This document shows, in pieces, positions 54,808-64,000 of a stretch of 64,000 nt of DNA. The notes beneath the pieces are model-generated. The model saw only the letters and a program-made list of their open reading frames with translations, did not search any database and had not been told where the DNA came from. Made by a program: the position numbers and the translations under genes. Each line of letters opens with the position of its first letter. The stretch's first letter is position 1. The DNA comes from Calonectria ilicicola (Eukaryota > Ascomycota > Sordariomycetes > Hypocreales > Nectriaceae): NCBI GenBank assembly GCA_020809705.1, contig CP085833.1, positions 3,658,001-3,722,000 on the forward strand, in the 5' to 3' direction.

Positions 54808-56513
54808 TGCGGCAGTCGCTGTCTCAGAGCTGCCTTTGGGATTAGCCGAGCTTTAATGTTTCGTGATGCTGTGGGTCAATTGTACGCTGGACATGGCTAT
54901 GTTGAATGATGGGAGCAAGAGCGACAACTGTGACGAGGGGATGGAGGATACTGAGGCCCGTCGTCTCAAGGGTGGAAGCGGCTGAAGGGCCACCTCACAT
55001 AAATGAGCGAGTGGCGACGCGTGAGGAGATGGGACTCACTGCGCAAGTCGGTGCAGAGATAATGCTACAGAAGCCGCAGTCATTCACGATGCCAAATGTT
55101 CCCGATTGAGATTCCCCAGCTAGAGGGATGAGTTGCGATTGTCCTGGGCTTACACAGATGGCGTTTGAAATGAGGCGAAGCGAGTGTGAATGTCGCGCCG
55201 CCTCAGGCAGCTTGGCTCAGGCACACACTTGCCGCCCCGGTGAACGCGGCGAGTGTCTTGTGGGCACTCTGGGGCCTCTGCGCCATGCACGCGTCCTCTC
55301 TCATCTGAATCATTTTTGTACAAATATTATACATATATATAAGCCGTGTATAAAAAAGTAAAAAAACCGACATGTGAAATTTACACACTTTGTCTCATAG
55401 ATTAATTTCCCATCTCATATTTATTCTCGGGGTCCCTGAGTGCCATGTATTTCCGTGTGGTGATCCCTGAGTTCTAGAACCACTGCCACGAAACTCCGCA
55501 CTCCGCACTCCGACATTACAGGGGGCGAGGAAGTGTGGCTCAGATGCCGAGTCGCTGACGACATGAATGATTTCTGCTCAGTAGGGCTGAGAAAATATTA
55601 TTGATATTATTGAACTGCTCGCTCCTATTGGCTTTTTATAATGCGGCATTTGTACGACGATAAACTTAATGATCAAACCTGGTATTGGGGATGATGGAAT
55701 CTAAGTAAATTAGGTGCGTGCTCCAAAACCATCTCAATTTCGGTGGCCACGGCGTATTCGTGGCCAGCCCAGCAATCGGGTGCTAGTAAGGTTGAATATC
55801 AATCGTATATATGCTATGTCCTGCATCTAAGTTTATGATCTACATTTAGCAAAGAGGAAGTGTTGCCCTATATGACCCATGCTGTCCACTCATCTTTGAG
55901 TTGGTATCTGCAGATCTCACCCATGCATTGCAGTGTGATCACTCATTTCGCGTGGGTTGGGCTCGAGCAAGCGAAACAACTCAAGGGAGCACACGAGATA
56001 AAGAAGATAGATATGACTTCAATACTTATTGGCTAGTGATATCATGGTTCATCGCGTTCAAGATACACCTTATCAAGGTCTAGACTGTCCCCCGCCATCA
56101 TTTCTTATCGCATGTGTTGGCTCATGTATAAAGCCAACCGTTTTTCGCAAGTGGTCTCGTGCACCCTCAATCTTGATCCCACCAGACCAAGTACCCTTGT
56201 CCAGTATATAAAAAATAGGGCATATCTGGCATTTTGATCCATTTCCTCCATCATCATATACATCACCACCATTCGTAGGTGACGTTTGGGCCTGGCTTGG
56301 CAGTGCCACGCCTCTTGCGGGGCACTCCCACCTGCAGCCTAGCTTAGCTCCCTCCGGAGGCTCCGTTGGGGCTGCGGACTTAGACGGGGCTAATCGAAAG
56401 GCCGGGTTCTACTCCCTCCATCGAGTTTATTTATTATATTTTCGTCTGGCCACGTTTGGCTGTGTTTTGGAATCGCTTCTACAATCATATCACATCGCAC
56501 CAGAATTTTCACC
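54808..56513. other. 1.7-kb intergenic region
   Basis: Upstream regions of REX3 (-) and the lipase gene (+). No coding signal; a short run of repeated CCGCACT units occurs around 55495-55510. Confidence 0.55.
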
Positions 56514-57967
56514 ATGACTACCCCTGAGCCAGACTTTGCCGGCGGGAGCATCAACGCAGACCATCTCTGCGTGCTTGTCCACGGTGTACTGCAGCCCCTA
56601 ACCACTGGTACCTGAAATGCATACGTCATGGATGGATGGCTAACACATGTGAAAAATAGCTTTGGGGCAACCCTATGCACATGCGCAACATTGCGAAATC
56701 GCTTCGAGAGCGTTATTCCCATGACGAACTGTATCTGCTCCTTGCCAAGCAGAACAGCGGCAGCTTTACTTATGATGGCGTGGAGCTTGGCGGCGAGCGT
56801 GTGTGCGCCGAGATTGAGCAGGAAATCCGAGACATTGAGAGTCGCGGCGGCAAGATCAAGAAGCTCAGCATCGTCGGGTACTCTCTTGGTGGTTTGGTCT
56901 CAAGATATGCCGTCGGTCTTTTATACGCAAGAGGAGTTCTCGATACCGTCGAGTGCATGGTACGTTTTAGCTCTAGCTTGTGCATGCGCCGTTCCGCTAC
57001 TGACATGCATCACCAGAACTTTGCGACATTTGCGAGCCCTCACCTTGGCGTGCGATCGCCGCTCAAAGGATGGCACAACCACGTTTGGAACGTCCTAGGT
57101 GCTAGAATATTGTCCATGTCGGGGCGACAGCTGTTTACGATTGACAACTTCCGCGATACCGGCCGTCCCTTATTTGCTGTGTTGGCCGATCCAAACTCCA
57201 TATTCATGTCCGGCCTGCGCAAGTTTAAACGACGCTCCCTCTACACCAATATTGTCAACGATCGAAGCGCTGTATACTATACCACTGGCATTGCCAAAAC
57301 TGACCCCTACACAAATATCGATAACCTCAAGGTCAACTTCCTCAAAGGCTACGAAGGTGTTATCCTGGATTCCCTCAACCCAGTAGCACCCCGCCCCAAG
57401 CTGCAGGCACCCTCTTCAATTTACGAGGTTACGGCCAAGCAAGCGAAGCGTGTTCCTTTCATGCTGGCAATTGCTTTATTCATTCCCATTGCTATGACGG
57501 GCTTTCTCATCACCTCGGCTGTTCAAAGCGTGCGCAGCTCCAAACGAATCAAGCTTCACGAGGCCGGACAGGCCGGTGTTGATATCGGACAGTACCGCAT
57601 GTCGATCTGGATCAATGAGATTCGTGAAGAGGTTGAACACGCCTATGAAGCCCTCAACAGCTCGCAGAACCAGGAATACCTTGCCAGCGACGACGATGGT
57701 GATGATGAGGACCTAAATGTTGAGCACCAAAAGTTGCTACGAAGGGAGCGAAGACTTTCGACGCCCGCACAGCCGATATTGGCACTTGCGCCGTGCCAAT
57801 TTGAGATGATTGATAACCTCGATGCGGTGGGCTGGCGAAAGTATCCTGTGTGGATCCAGAACCACAGGCACAGCCACGCGGCGATTATTGTGCGGATGGA
57901 CAAGGAATCCTTTGACGAAGGACGGGTAGTTCTCCGGCACTTTGCTGTGGATGAATTTTTGAACTGA
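56514..57967 (+). CDS. Putative serine esterase/lipase, DUF676 family (Lpl1/Rog1-like)
   Basis: Three exons: 56514-56585, 56660-56959 and 57017-57967; 441 codons (440 aa). The protein begins MTTPEPDFAGGSINADHLCV, then LVHGLWGNPMHM, which is the oxyanion-side HG motif restored by splicing. The nucleophile elbow is GYSLGG (about residue 100), followed by FATFASPHLGVR. A hydrophobic segment, FMLAIALFIPIAMTGFLITS, lies near residues 270-290, followed by an acidic linker (SDDDGDDEDL). A late His in NHRHSHAAIIV probably completes the triad. Relatives include yeast Lpl1, a lipid-droplet phospholipase, and Rog1, a monoacylglycerol lipase. The second intron (57 nt) is in frame and stop-free, so a retained form would add 19 residues. 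Confidence 0.85.
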
Positions 57968-59163
57968 GATGGGAATCAAGAGACGACTGTATGACTTGGA
58001 CTTGGATTTGGACTTGAATAGGAATGGGTGTTCCTGGCGTTGGGAGAGGAGGAGTTAATCACATGTCAGAGCGTTTTGTGGGCGATATTTTTGGGATAAA
58101 GGACGCATGCTGGTGGCCCATGTCAGTTATAATTGTAATCCCCAACTAGATTTAGCAAGGCATGATTAAAACCTGCAATACAAACTCAGACTTGCATCCT
58201 GGGGACTGCAAAGATTGAGGACAGCGCAGTGCTTTGTGCATCCGATGCAACGCAGGTTATGCCGGCAGACATGCACGACATGTAAGACACGCCATGTTGA
58301 CCACACAGGATGGTCCGGAGTGCAGCGCACGGGCCCCGCTGGCCTGTTGTTACAGCTCCAAAAGTCGCATGACGAGAAGGAAGGGAGTCCGCACAAGCCG
58401 CATGAGAAAGAAAGGGAAAAAAAACGAGATGTGCAAAATTGATGACGTCTAAGTGGTGTCTTTACTGCGTCGTGGTGCTCACGGGCTGCAGTAATCCGTC
58501 GAGTGTAGAGTGCATCACGTGCATATCGCCACACTCGCTACTCCAGATGAGCCGACCGTGTCGTGATGCCCCTCACGGCGGGCCAATCACGAGCTCTGGA
58601 GAAAAGAAAGCCAAAGAAAAGTTCGGCCGATCAACCCCGTCCCAATTGGCTGATGGCGTCGTACTGCATCTCCCGTCGTCTGATTGATTGACCGTCTTGT
58701 CGCCTTCTTCCCTCCTACCACACTCCCCCCTCACGCACTCTGCCGGGGTTAAGGTCAACGGCTTGTCGAGGTCGCGAGAGCTCTTCTTCTTCTACTTCTC
58801 CCCTCCAATCCCCATCACCATCTCCGTCTTCCCCTGCGCCTCTCGCGGCCCGACATTGCTGCTCGTCTGTTTTCTGGTCCGTCGGCTTACGGTGTAGTGC
58901 CCCGGAGATAGCCCGCATTTTTTTTTTAGCTGGTCTTCTTAACCCGAGATTCCGGCTCAACCTCCCACCTCCAACCTCCCCACGCTGCATCCGTGCGGGC
59001 ATCTGAGCAAACCGCTCCGGCTCGAGCGCATCGGCTTCGGTCTGTCGTTCCAGATTGTATTATTGAAGCCTCCCTCCCCTTGTTGACCGCCTCAATTGGC
59101 CTCTTTTCTTCTCCAACTCCCACTCTTGGTCTTTTGCGAGCGTTTCCGCCGCCAGCTGCGACA
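57968..59163. other. Intergenic region with pyrimidine-rich UPS1 leader
   Basis: No gene. The last 500 bases are C/T-rich. The frame before the UPS1 ATG stays open from 58993 but lacks a credible start, and its residues do not extend the PRELI domain. Confidence 0.55.
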
Positions 59164-59859
59164 ATGGTTCTCACCCACACCACCAACCACACCTACTCCC
59201 ACCCTTTCCCGACTGTGACCCTCGCCTTCTTCCTGCGATACTCGTCCCCTCAACTCAATCCGTTTGCTGCGCATGTGCTAAGCACCGATACCATCGAGAG
59301 TTATGTCGACCCCAAGACCAACTGTCTCCACACCAAGCGGATCCACCTCAAGAAGAGCCGCATGCCTGCTGCCATCTACAAGCTGCTCCCCAAGAGTGTG
59401 ACTGGAGGCGGCGCTGGCGAAAAGGCTTCGTACATTCTCGAGACAAGCGTCGTCGACATCAAGGAAGGCTGGATGAAGTCTGAGAGCCGCAATCTCAACT
59501 TCACCGGCGTGCTATCTGTCATAGAGAAGCAGGAGTTCAGCCTCCCTTCCGAGGGCCAGAACCCCAACAACGAGACAGCTGTCACAACCATGGTCCAATT
59601 CAGGTCAAGACTAGGGGAGAAGATTCGGGGCAAGATAGGCCAAGCCAAGGAGGACGGCTGGCTGTCCGGAGTCATGGGCGGTTGGGGTGCCAAGGGCATC
59701 CAGCGCAGCATTGAGAGCCTTGCGTCAACCAAGACCCAGGACCAGCTGTACAAGAGCCGTGATGGCATGCGGCTGGTCTTGGAGAAGTTACGCAACAACA
59801 GCGTTCTCAGCGTCCTTGAGGCAATCCGGAGAGAGCGTCAGCGACAAGAACTTGCTTGA
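59164..59859 (+). CDS. UPS1: PRELI/MSF1-domain lipid transfer protein, Ups1-like
   Basis: Single exon, 231 aa from the ATG at 59164. The PRELI/MSF1 domain fills residues 1-175: THTTNHTYSHPFPTVTLAFF, RYSSPQLNPFAAHVLSTDTI, LHTKRIHLKKSRMPAAI, SYILETSVVDIKEGWMKSES and RNLNFTGVLSVIEKQEFSLP. A Lys/Arg-rich helical tail follows. Ups1 with Mdm35 carries phosphatidic acid between mitochondrial membranes for cardiolipin synthesis; Ups2 carries phosphatidylserine. The start HTYSHPFPTVT is the most Ups1-like feature, but Ups2 or the Ups3 group are alternatives. The intermembrane space is the expected site. Confidence 0.85.
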   Translation: MVLTHTTNHTYSHPFPTVTLAFFLRYSSPQLNPFAAHVLSTDTIESYVDPKTNCLHTKRIHLKKSRMPAAIYKLLPKSVTGGGAGEKASYILETSVVDIKEGWMKSESRNLNFTGVLSVIEKQEFSLPSEGQNPNNETAVTTMVQFRSRLGEKIRGKIGQAKEDGWLSGVMGGWGAKGIQRSIESLASTKTQDQLYKSRDGMRLVLEKLRNNSVLSVLEAIRRERQRQELA

Positions 59860-61443
59860 TGATACATCTACGACACGAAAAATTGTAACAAATGAACGAT
59901 GGACTCGGCGCAATATGGACTTGCATTCGGGGGACCTTTTTTGATGTCCCGCCACTTGACACATTCACGACAACACACTCCTGTACCCTGTACTTGTATC
60001 ATTATATCCTTCTAGCACGGCGCTTATGTTTTTTATGATTGGAGGCATGAGGAGGTGGTAGGAACGGGCCTGACGAAAGGCGCCGGATCCGGTAGCTGAC
60101 GAGGTGAAAAAAACGACGACTTGGTCGACATGAATGGAGCGCTTTATGAAAGGCGCGAGGAATCCCCTCTCTTGTGATAGGTAGAAAATATCGCACGGAA
60201 TAGGAATCAAAACGGTGCATGACACAAAACAAATATCCAGAATGCTACCCCGTGTATAATGATGATATCATGAAGTTCATTTATGCAAGCAGAGCCTCCT
60301 CCAGTCTCGCCCCCCAGTCTACAAGGTTATCGCACCAGTGGCGACGCCCTATCATATCTTGCCTGTTCGGGCATGCTGCAACGGGGACGCTCCAATGGTC
60401 TGTGGCGAGTTTTTGATGGTGGTTACTACTCCACGGTCAAGATCCAATAGGATTATCGAGCAGGATCCAGACCCATAAACGTTCGCCGGGCCAAACAATG
60501 CGGTGTGTCAACAAGTTGACTGCGGTGATGATTGAGTTCACAAAGTCTAGCTGGTGCCGGGAACATGGGGGATGATCTTTAGAGTGCACGGAGTATTAGA
60601 TGGGGTTGATCTGATCCCTGACCTGGCTAGACCAATATTTTCAGTAATATCATTTTTAAAGGCCGAAATATTATTGAAAAAAAAAAAAAACATTTGCTGA
60701 GATTTATATGCCATTCAGCTTTATCTATTGTATGGATTTTGTAGTGCGCAGCATGGTGTATGCCCCTCGGGAATCGTTCCCGGCTGGCTGTTAGCCAGTT
60801 GAAGCCTCACCATGACCACCAAGCCATGTTACGCTAAGATCTCCAGCTTCGGCCTCGATATCCGAGGCTCATCCCTCGCTAACCCCGCCGCCTATCCAAC
60901 TTCATCTAGTCTTGGGGAAGTCTGGGGCACATTTGCCTCCACGATCTCAGGGTGGCGGCCCCCCTGACCACATCTCGGTCCGTTCATCTCACACTGTCGA
61001 GGACGTTTTACGCGGGTGTCTTCCCCGCTGTTCCCCGCAAAGGTGCCGTCCTCCCATGGTACATCGTAATGTTCCACAATAATGGTTCGAGTTCGGTGGA
61101 GGGGATATAGAGTTTCCCTCGGATCTAAAAACCGATACCTGTTGACCCCAATTACCTGTCCAAGGAGTCATGTTCTCCCCATGGGGTAAGTCTCCGTGAG
61201 GAATACAGTAATACAATTCTGTCAAGCGTTTTTCGTCTGCGGGTGGCTGGCAAGAAGGATCAAAAGCGTTGGGCAAGGGCTTTAAAAGGATATAAACTGT
61301 CTATCCCCCGTAGCTAGTTGAACCCGTCCACAACACCTCCAGCCAGAGCCTACATCTTGTAGTTTCTCCGTGGAGTATACTGTTGAACCGACACTTGATT
61401 GCCAAGATTTCATCTGGTATCAACAGACTCGAAGTCTGTTAAG
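59860..61443. other. Intergenic region upstream of the second transporter
   Basis: No gene. A TATA-like box lies at 61291-61296. Sequence between 60430 and 61280 is unremarkable, with an A-run at 60677. Confidence 0.55.
61291..61296 (+). promoter_or_regulatory. TATA box of the second Dal5-type transporter
   Basis: TATAAA preceded by TTTAAAAGGA, about 150 nt before the start codon. Confidence 0.45.
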
Positions 61444-63092
61444 ATGACTACCGCCAACCAGGAGAAGGCTGGTGAACAGCCCGTGTCTGAGACCATCGAA
61501 AGCCCAGAGAAATATGACACCCAAAACGATGAAATTGCAGTTTTTGACGAGATTGACCCGGCCGAGGAGCGTGCTCTGGTGCGCAAGCTTGATCGGGTTA
61601 TCATGCCATTGATGGCTGCCGTCTACTTCTTCCAGTGTAAGTTCCTTCCAAAGCATACTAAGCCTTCCCTAACAACGGTGTTTGAACAGATCTCGACAAG
61701 GGCTCCATCAACTATGCAGCAGTTTTCGGTCTTAAGAAAGATCTTAGCCTCTCAGGCGAGGAGTTTTCTTGGGTTGTCTCCCTGTTTTATCTAGGTCAGC
61801 TGGCCTCCGAATACCCGGCCGCCTACATTTTGTCCCGATTTCACATCACTGCATTTGTCGGCGCCACCATCGTTGTATGGGGCGCCGTCGAGATGTCCAT
61901 CGGTGGCACCCAAAACTTCCATGGACTTGCTGCGGCCCGTTTCTTCCTTGGATTCGCCGAGGCTGCAGTCTCTCCTGCCTTTGTCATCATCACATCCAAC
62001 TGGTACCGTCGTCGTGAGCACCCCATCCGTGTGGCAACATGGATGTCCATGAATGGAATCAGCCAGATCGTGGGCGCTCTGCTCATGTACGCTGTTGGCG
62101 GTGCTAATATGGCTATTCAAAGCTGGAGGGCCATCTTCCTTGTCTTTGGTGGTCTTACCGTCGCCTGCGGTCTCGTCTTTGTGACCCTGATGCCCCGAGA
62201 TACCACCAACGCCTGGTTTCTCAATGAGAGGGAGAGAGAAATTGCGACTAGGCGACTGGCTATTGATCGTGCAACTCGCGATCGCGCCCACTTTGACACG
62301 AAGCAGATGTGGGAGGCTTTGAGGTCACCTCTGACTTGGCTATACTTTATGATGGCCCTTTGTGTTACTCTTACTACTCCTATCCTCAAGGTATTTATTT
62401 CCCTCCTCAAGCACTATATCTTATTGCTAACATGTCCCCCAAAGTTTTCCTCGTTGGTCATTAATGGTTTTGGATTCTCAAAGTTCCGAACTATGCTAGT
62501 TGGACTTCCTGGCGGTGCCATCAATTTTACCACTGTTTGGATATCTGCCCTGGTCCCGCGCATGATATCAGGTACTCGCATTTACACAGCAATGGGACTC
62601 ACTCTCGTTCCGCTTGTCGGCTCAACGGTCCTTCTAGCGCTGCCCGCCAATGGAAGTAGTGGTTCCTGGGGCATCGTAGCTTCAACTTGGTTAGCTGCTT
62701 GCTCGTCTGCGCCCCTTTGCGCATGCGCCAGTTTAATGGCCAGTAACGTCAAAGGCAACACCAAGAAGAGCATCGTCAGTGCTGGCTTCTTCATTACCTA
62801 TTGTGTTGGTTGCATCGTAAGCCCGCAAGCTTGGCAGGAAGCCGATGCTCCCCGCTATACCAAAGGCTGCATTCTGAGCATTGCTAGCTGGGTGGCCCTA
62901 ATCGTCACCTTGGTAGTCTATATGTTTTTGGTGAAGAAGGAAAACAGTGATCGAGATGCAAAGGCTGCCGAGGGCAATGTTGAATACTTGTCTGGATCGC
63001 AGCTTGGAGGAGAGACCCACACTCAACTTGGCGTATCAGTGGACTCTGATATTACAGATCAGGGTGACAAGGGATTCCGCTACAGTACCTAA
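61444..63092 (+). CDS. MFS transporter, Dal5/allantoate permease type
   Basis: Three exons: 61444-61636, 61690-62390 and 62445-63092; 514 codons (513 aa). The N-tail precedes TM1, LDRVIMPLMAAVYFFQYLDK, followed by GSINYAAVFGLKKDLSLSGE. Family marks are SWVVSLFYLGQLASEYPAAY, AARFFLGFAEAAVSPAFVII, SNWYRRREHPIRVATWMSMN and the loop IQSWRAIFLVFGG. Later come FGFSKFRTMLVGLPGGA and SNVKGNTKKSIVSAGFFITY, both typical of Dal5-like carriers of organic anions, vitamins or ureides. The substrate cannot be assigned. The second intron (54 nt) is in frame and stop-free. It differs strongly from the transporter at 8.6 kb, so they are not recent duplicates. A possible regulator gene lies next to it, convergent. 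Confidence 0.88.
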
Positions 63093-63528
63093 TAATAGGA
63101 GAGTACATTATTTTATTATTCCTTAAATATAAGCGCAAGCTCAACACAGGAACGCATTTTTAACAGTCAAAATTTGGCATTCTATGATATTCATATCATT
63201 GCCCCTTGCCCTATAATTAACTTCTCTTGTGACTGTATAGAACTTTGGGATCCCCTGAAACAAATTTTGATAGAAAAGTACCCTTCCTAAGACATATTAA
63301 AAGTGAATTATCAACCCAATCAAGATGAATTTCCGTTAATATTTGAGAAATGCAAGAATCCCATGACGGGAAGGCTTTTTGTGTGTTTTGCCATTTTATG
63401 ATTTCATAGCCAATAAGTATTTGCCGAGTACCCATCTGCTCCAGCTATGCGATGATGATGCAAACTAAGAGTAAAGAAACCAGTGTCCCTCAAACTCCAG
63501 AAATATTTTAGTACAAATTCTGCAAAAC
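63093..63528. other. Convergent 3' region
   Basis: 3' UTRs of the transporter and the edge gene; AT-rich, no gene. Confidence 0.6.
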
Positions 63529-64000
63529 TTAAAACTCCAAAGCCTCCCAATCAGCTAGCTCAGTCCCCGTATATACAAGTCCCGGCGTGTGATATATCCA
63601 ATAAAGGGCATTGTCTCCTTCGAGAGAGATGCTTGCTAGATCCGCATTTCCCTCTATACCGCTCTCATTTATACCCTCTATGACCTCCATTCGGCCAGCT
63701 TCCGCGTTGGGCAATGTCGGGTTCATGGATTGACCAGCCAGTTGGCGTGCGGGATGGTTCTGGTCAAGCGTGTTTGGTCCAGAATTCTCGCCTGTACCAA
63801 AAGAGAAGGGTTGGGTTGTCGCCTCATAAGGCAAATCTTGGCCAGTTGGCGGCTGATCCTGTGATGGCCAAAGGTGCATGCACATTTGGTCAAGCTCACC
63901 CAGACGTTTGGCAGCAGCTTTGTTCCCCACAGAGACAAGATACTGAAGCACATTTCGTGAACCTTCAATCCCACTCAATCCCATATTACGGCCTGGGTTA
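63529..64000 (-). CDS. 3' end of an unidentified gene, possibly a fungal transcription factor (runs off the right edge)
   Basis: The minus-strand frame is open from base 64000 down to a stop at 63529, about 156 codons. Helical sequence (SRNVLQYLVSVGNKAAAKRL then GELDQMCMHLW) is followed by a disordered, acidic Asn/Gly/Pro-rich tail ending LADWEALEF. This resembles the C-terminal end of Zn(II)2Cys6 factors, where the fungal-specific domain is followed by an acidic activation tail. The DNA-binding part lies outside the window. An ATG at 63984 is internal, not the likely start. Confidence 0.45.
   Translation of the reverse strand, partial: NPGRNMGLSGIEGSRNVLQYLVSVGNKAAAKRLGELDQMCMHLWPSQDQPPTGQDLPYEATTQPFSFGTGENSGPNTLDQNHPARQLAGQSMNPTLPNAEAGRMEVIEGINESGIEGNADLASISLEGDNALYWIYHTPGLVYTGTELADWEALEF

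Noticed and set aside
58993..59163. Upstream extension of the UPS1 frame
   Set aside because: No ATG in the extension, pyrimidine-rich leader composition, and the PRELI domain begins right at the ATG at 59164.
8580..63092. The two Dal5-type transporters as a duplicate pair
   Set aside because: They differ in intron number, length and loop sequences, so they are separate members of a large family.
1..64000. Secondary-metabolite cluster, CRISPR array or prokaryotic insertion
   Set aside because: No polyketide, peptide synthetase or terpene genes, no spaced direct repeats, and spliced eukaryotic genes throughout.

Overview
This window is nuclear DNA of a filamentous ascomycete. Genes are spaced and on both strands, with short GT-AG introns (about 50-60 nt) carrying CTRAC/CTAAY branch sites, pyrimidine-rich 5' leaders and fungal-type gene families. 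The proteins look most like those of Sordariomycetes, probably Hypocreales; that placement rests on recalled similarity, not on a search. I see no tRNA, rRNA, CRISPR array or bacterial operon.

Layout. 1-11 kb: the 3' end of an acyl-CoA dehydrogenase gene, a seven-zinc-knuckle protein (GIS2/CNBP type) cut into eight exons, then an AT-richer accessory block with a TauD-type 2-oxoglutarate dioxygenase and a divergent Dal5-type transporter. Together these two suggest sulfonate uptake and cleavage. 11-24 kb: SAE2/CtIP, a RIP-degraded Tc1/mariner-like element with intact inverted repeats, the deubiquitinase UBP3, complex III subunit QCR7 and a mitochondrial NAD-type carrier. 24-32 kb: a 47-codon putative membrane micropeptide gene, the peroxiredoxin DOT5, a complex I 21.3 kDa subunit, LTO1, a short-chain dehydrogenase and NAA10/ARD1. 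32-39 kb: a fungal NLR-like gene (nucleoside phosphorylase - NACHT - ankyrin) broken by one in-frame TAA, and a hypothetical coiled-coil protein with a collagen-like Gly-X-Y stretch. 40-60 kb: eIF2B-beta (GCD7), NEM1, a DUF1761-like membrane protein, NHP2, a head-to-head QCR8/PHB1 pair, REX3, a DUF676 lipase and UPS1. 60-64 kb: a second Dal5-type transporter and the 3' end of an unidentified, possibly regulatory, gene.

Most genes are conserved housekeeping genes, many of them mitochondrial (QCR7, QCR8, complex I, PHB1, UPS1, NAD carrier). The accessory content is the TauD/transporter pair, the transposon, the NLR and the second transporter. Exon models were built by hand. Each complete multi-exon model sums to a whole number of codons, and the joins restore recognisable protein motifs.

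The most interesting items are the NLR gene with its single CAA-to-TAA-like interruption, the element whose AT-extreme block stops short of its own ends, the TauD/transporter pair with matching TATA boxes and a dyad, the collagen-like repeat and the candidate micropeptide gene.
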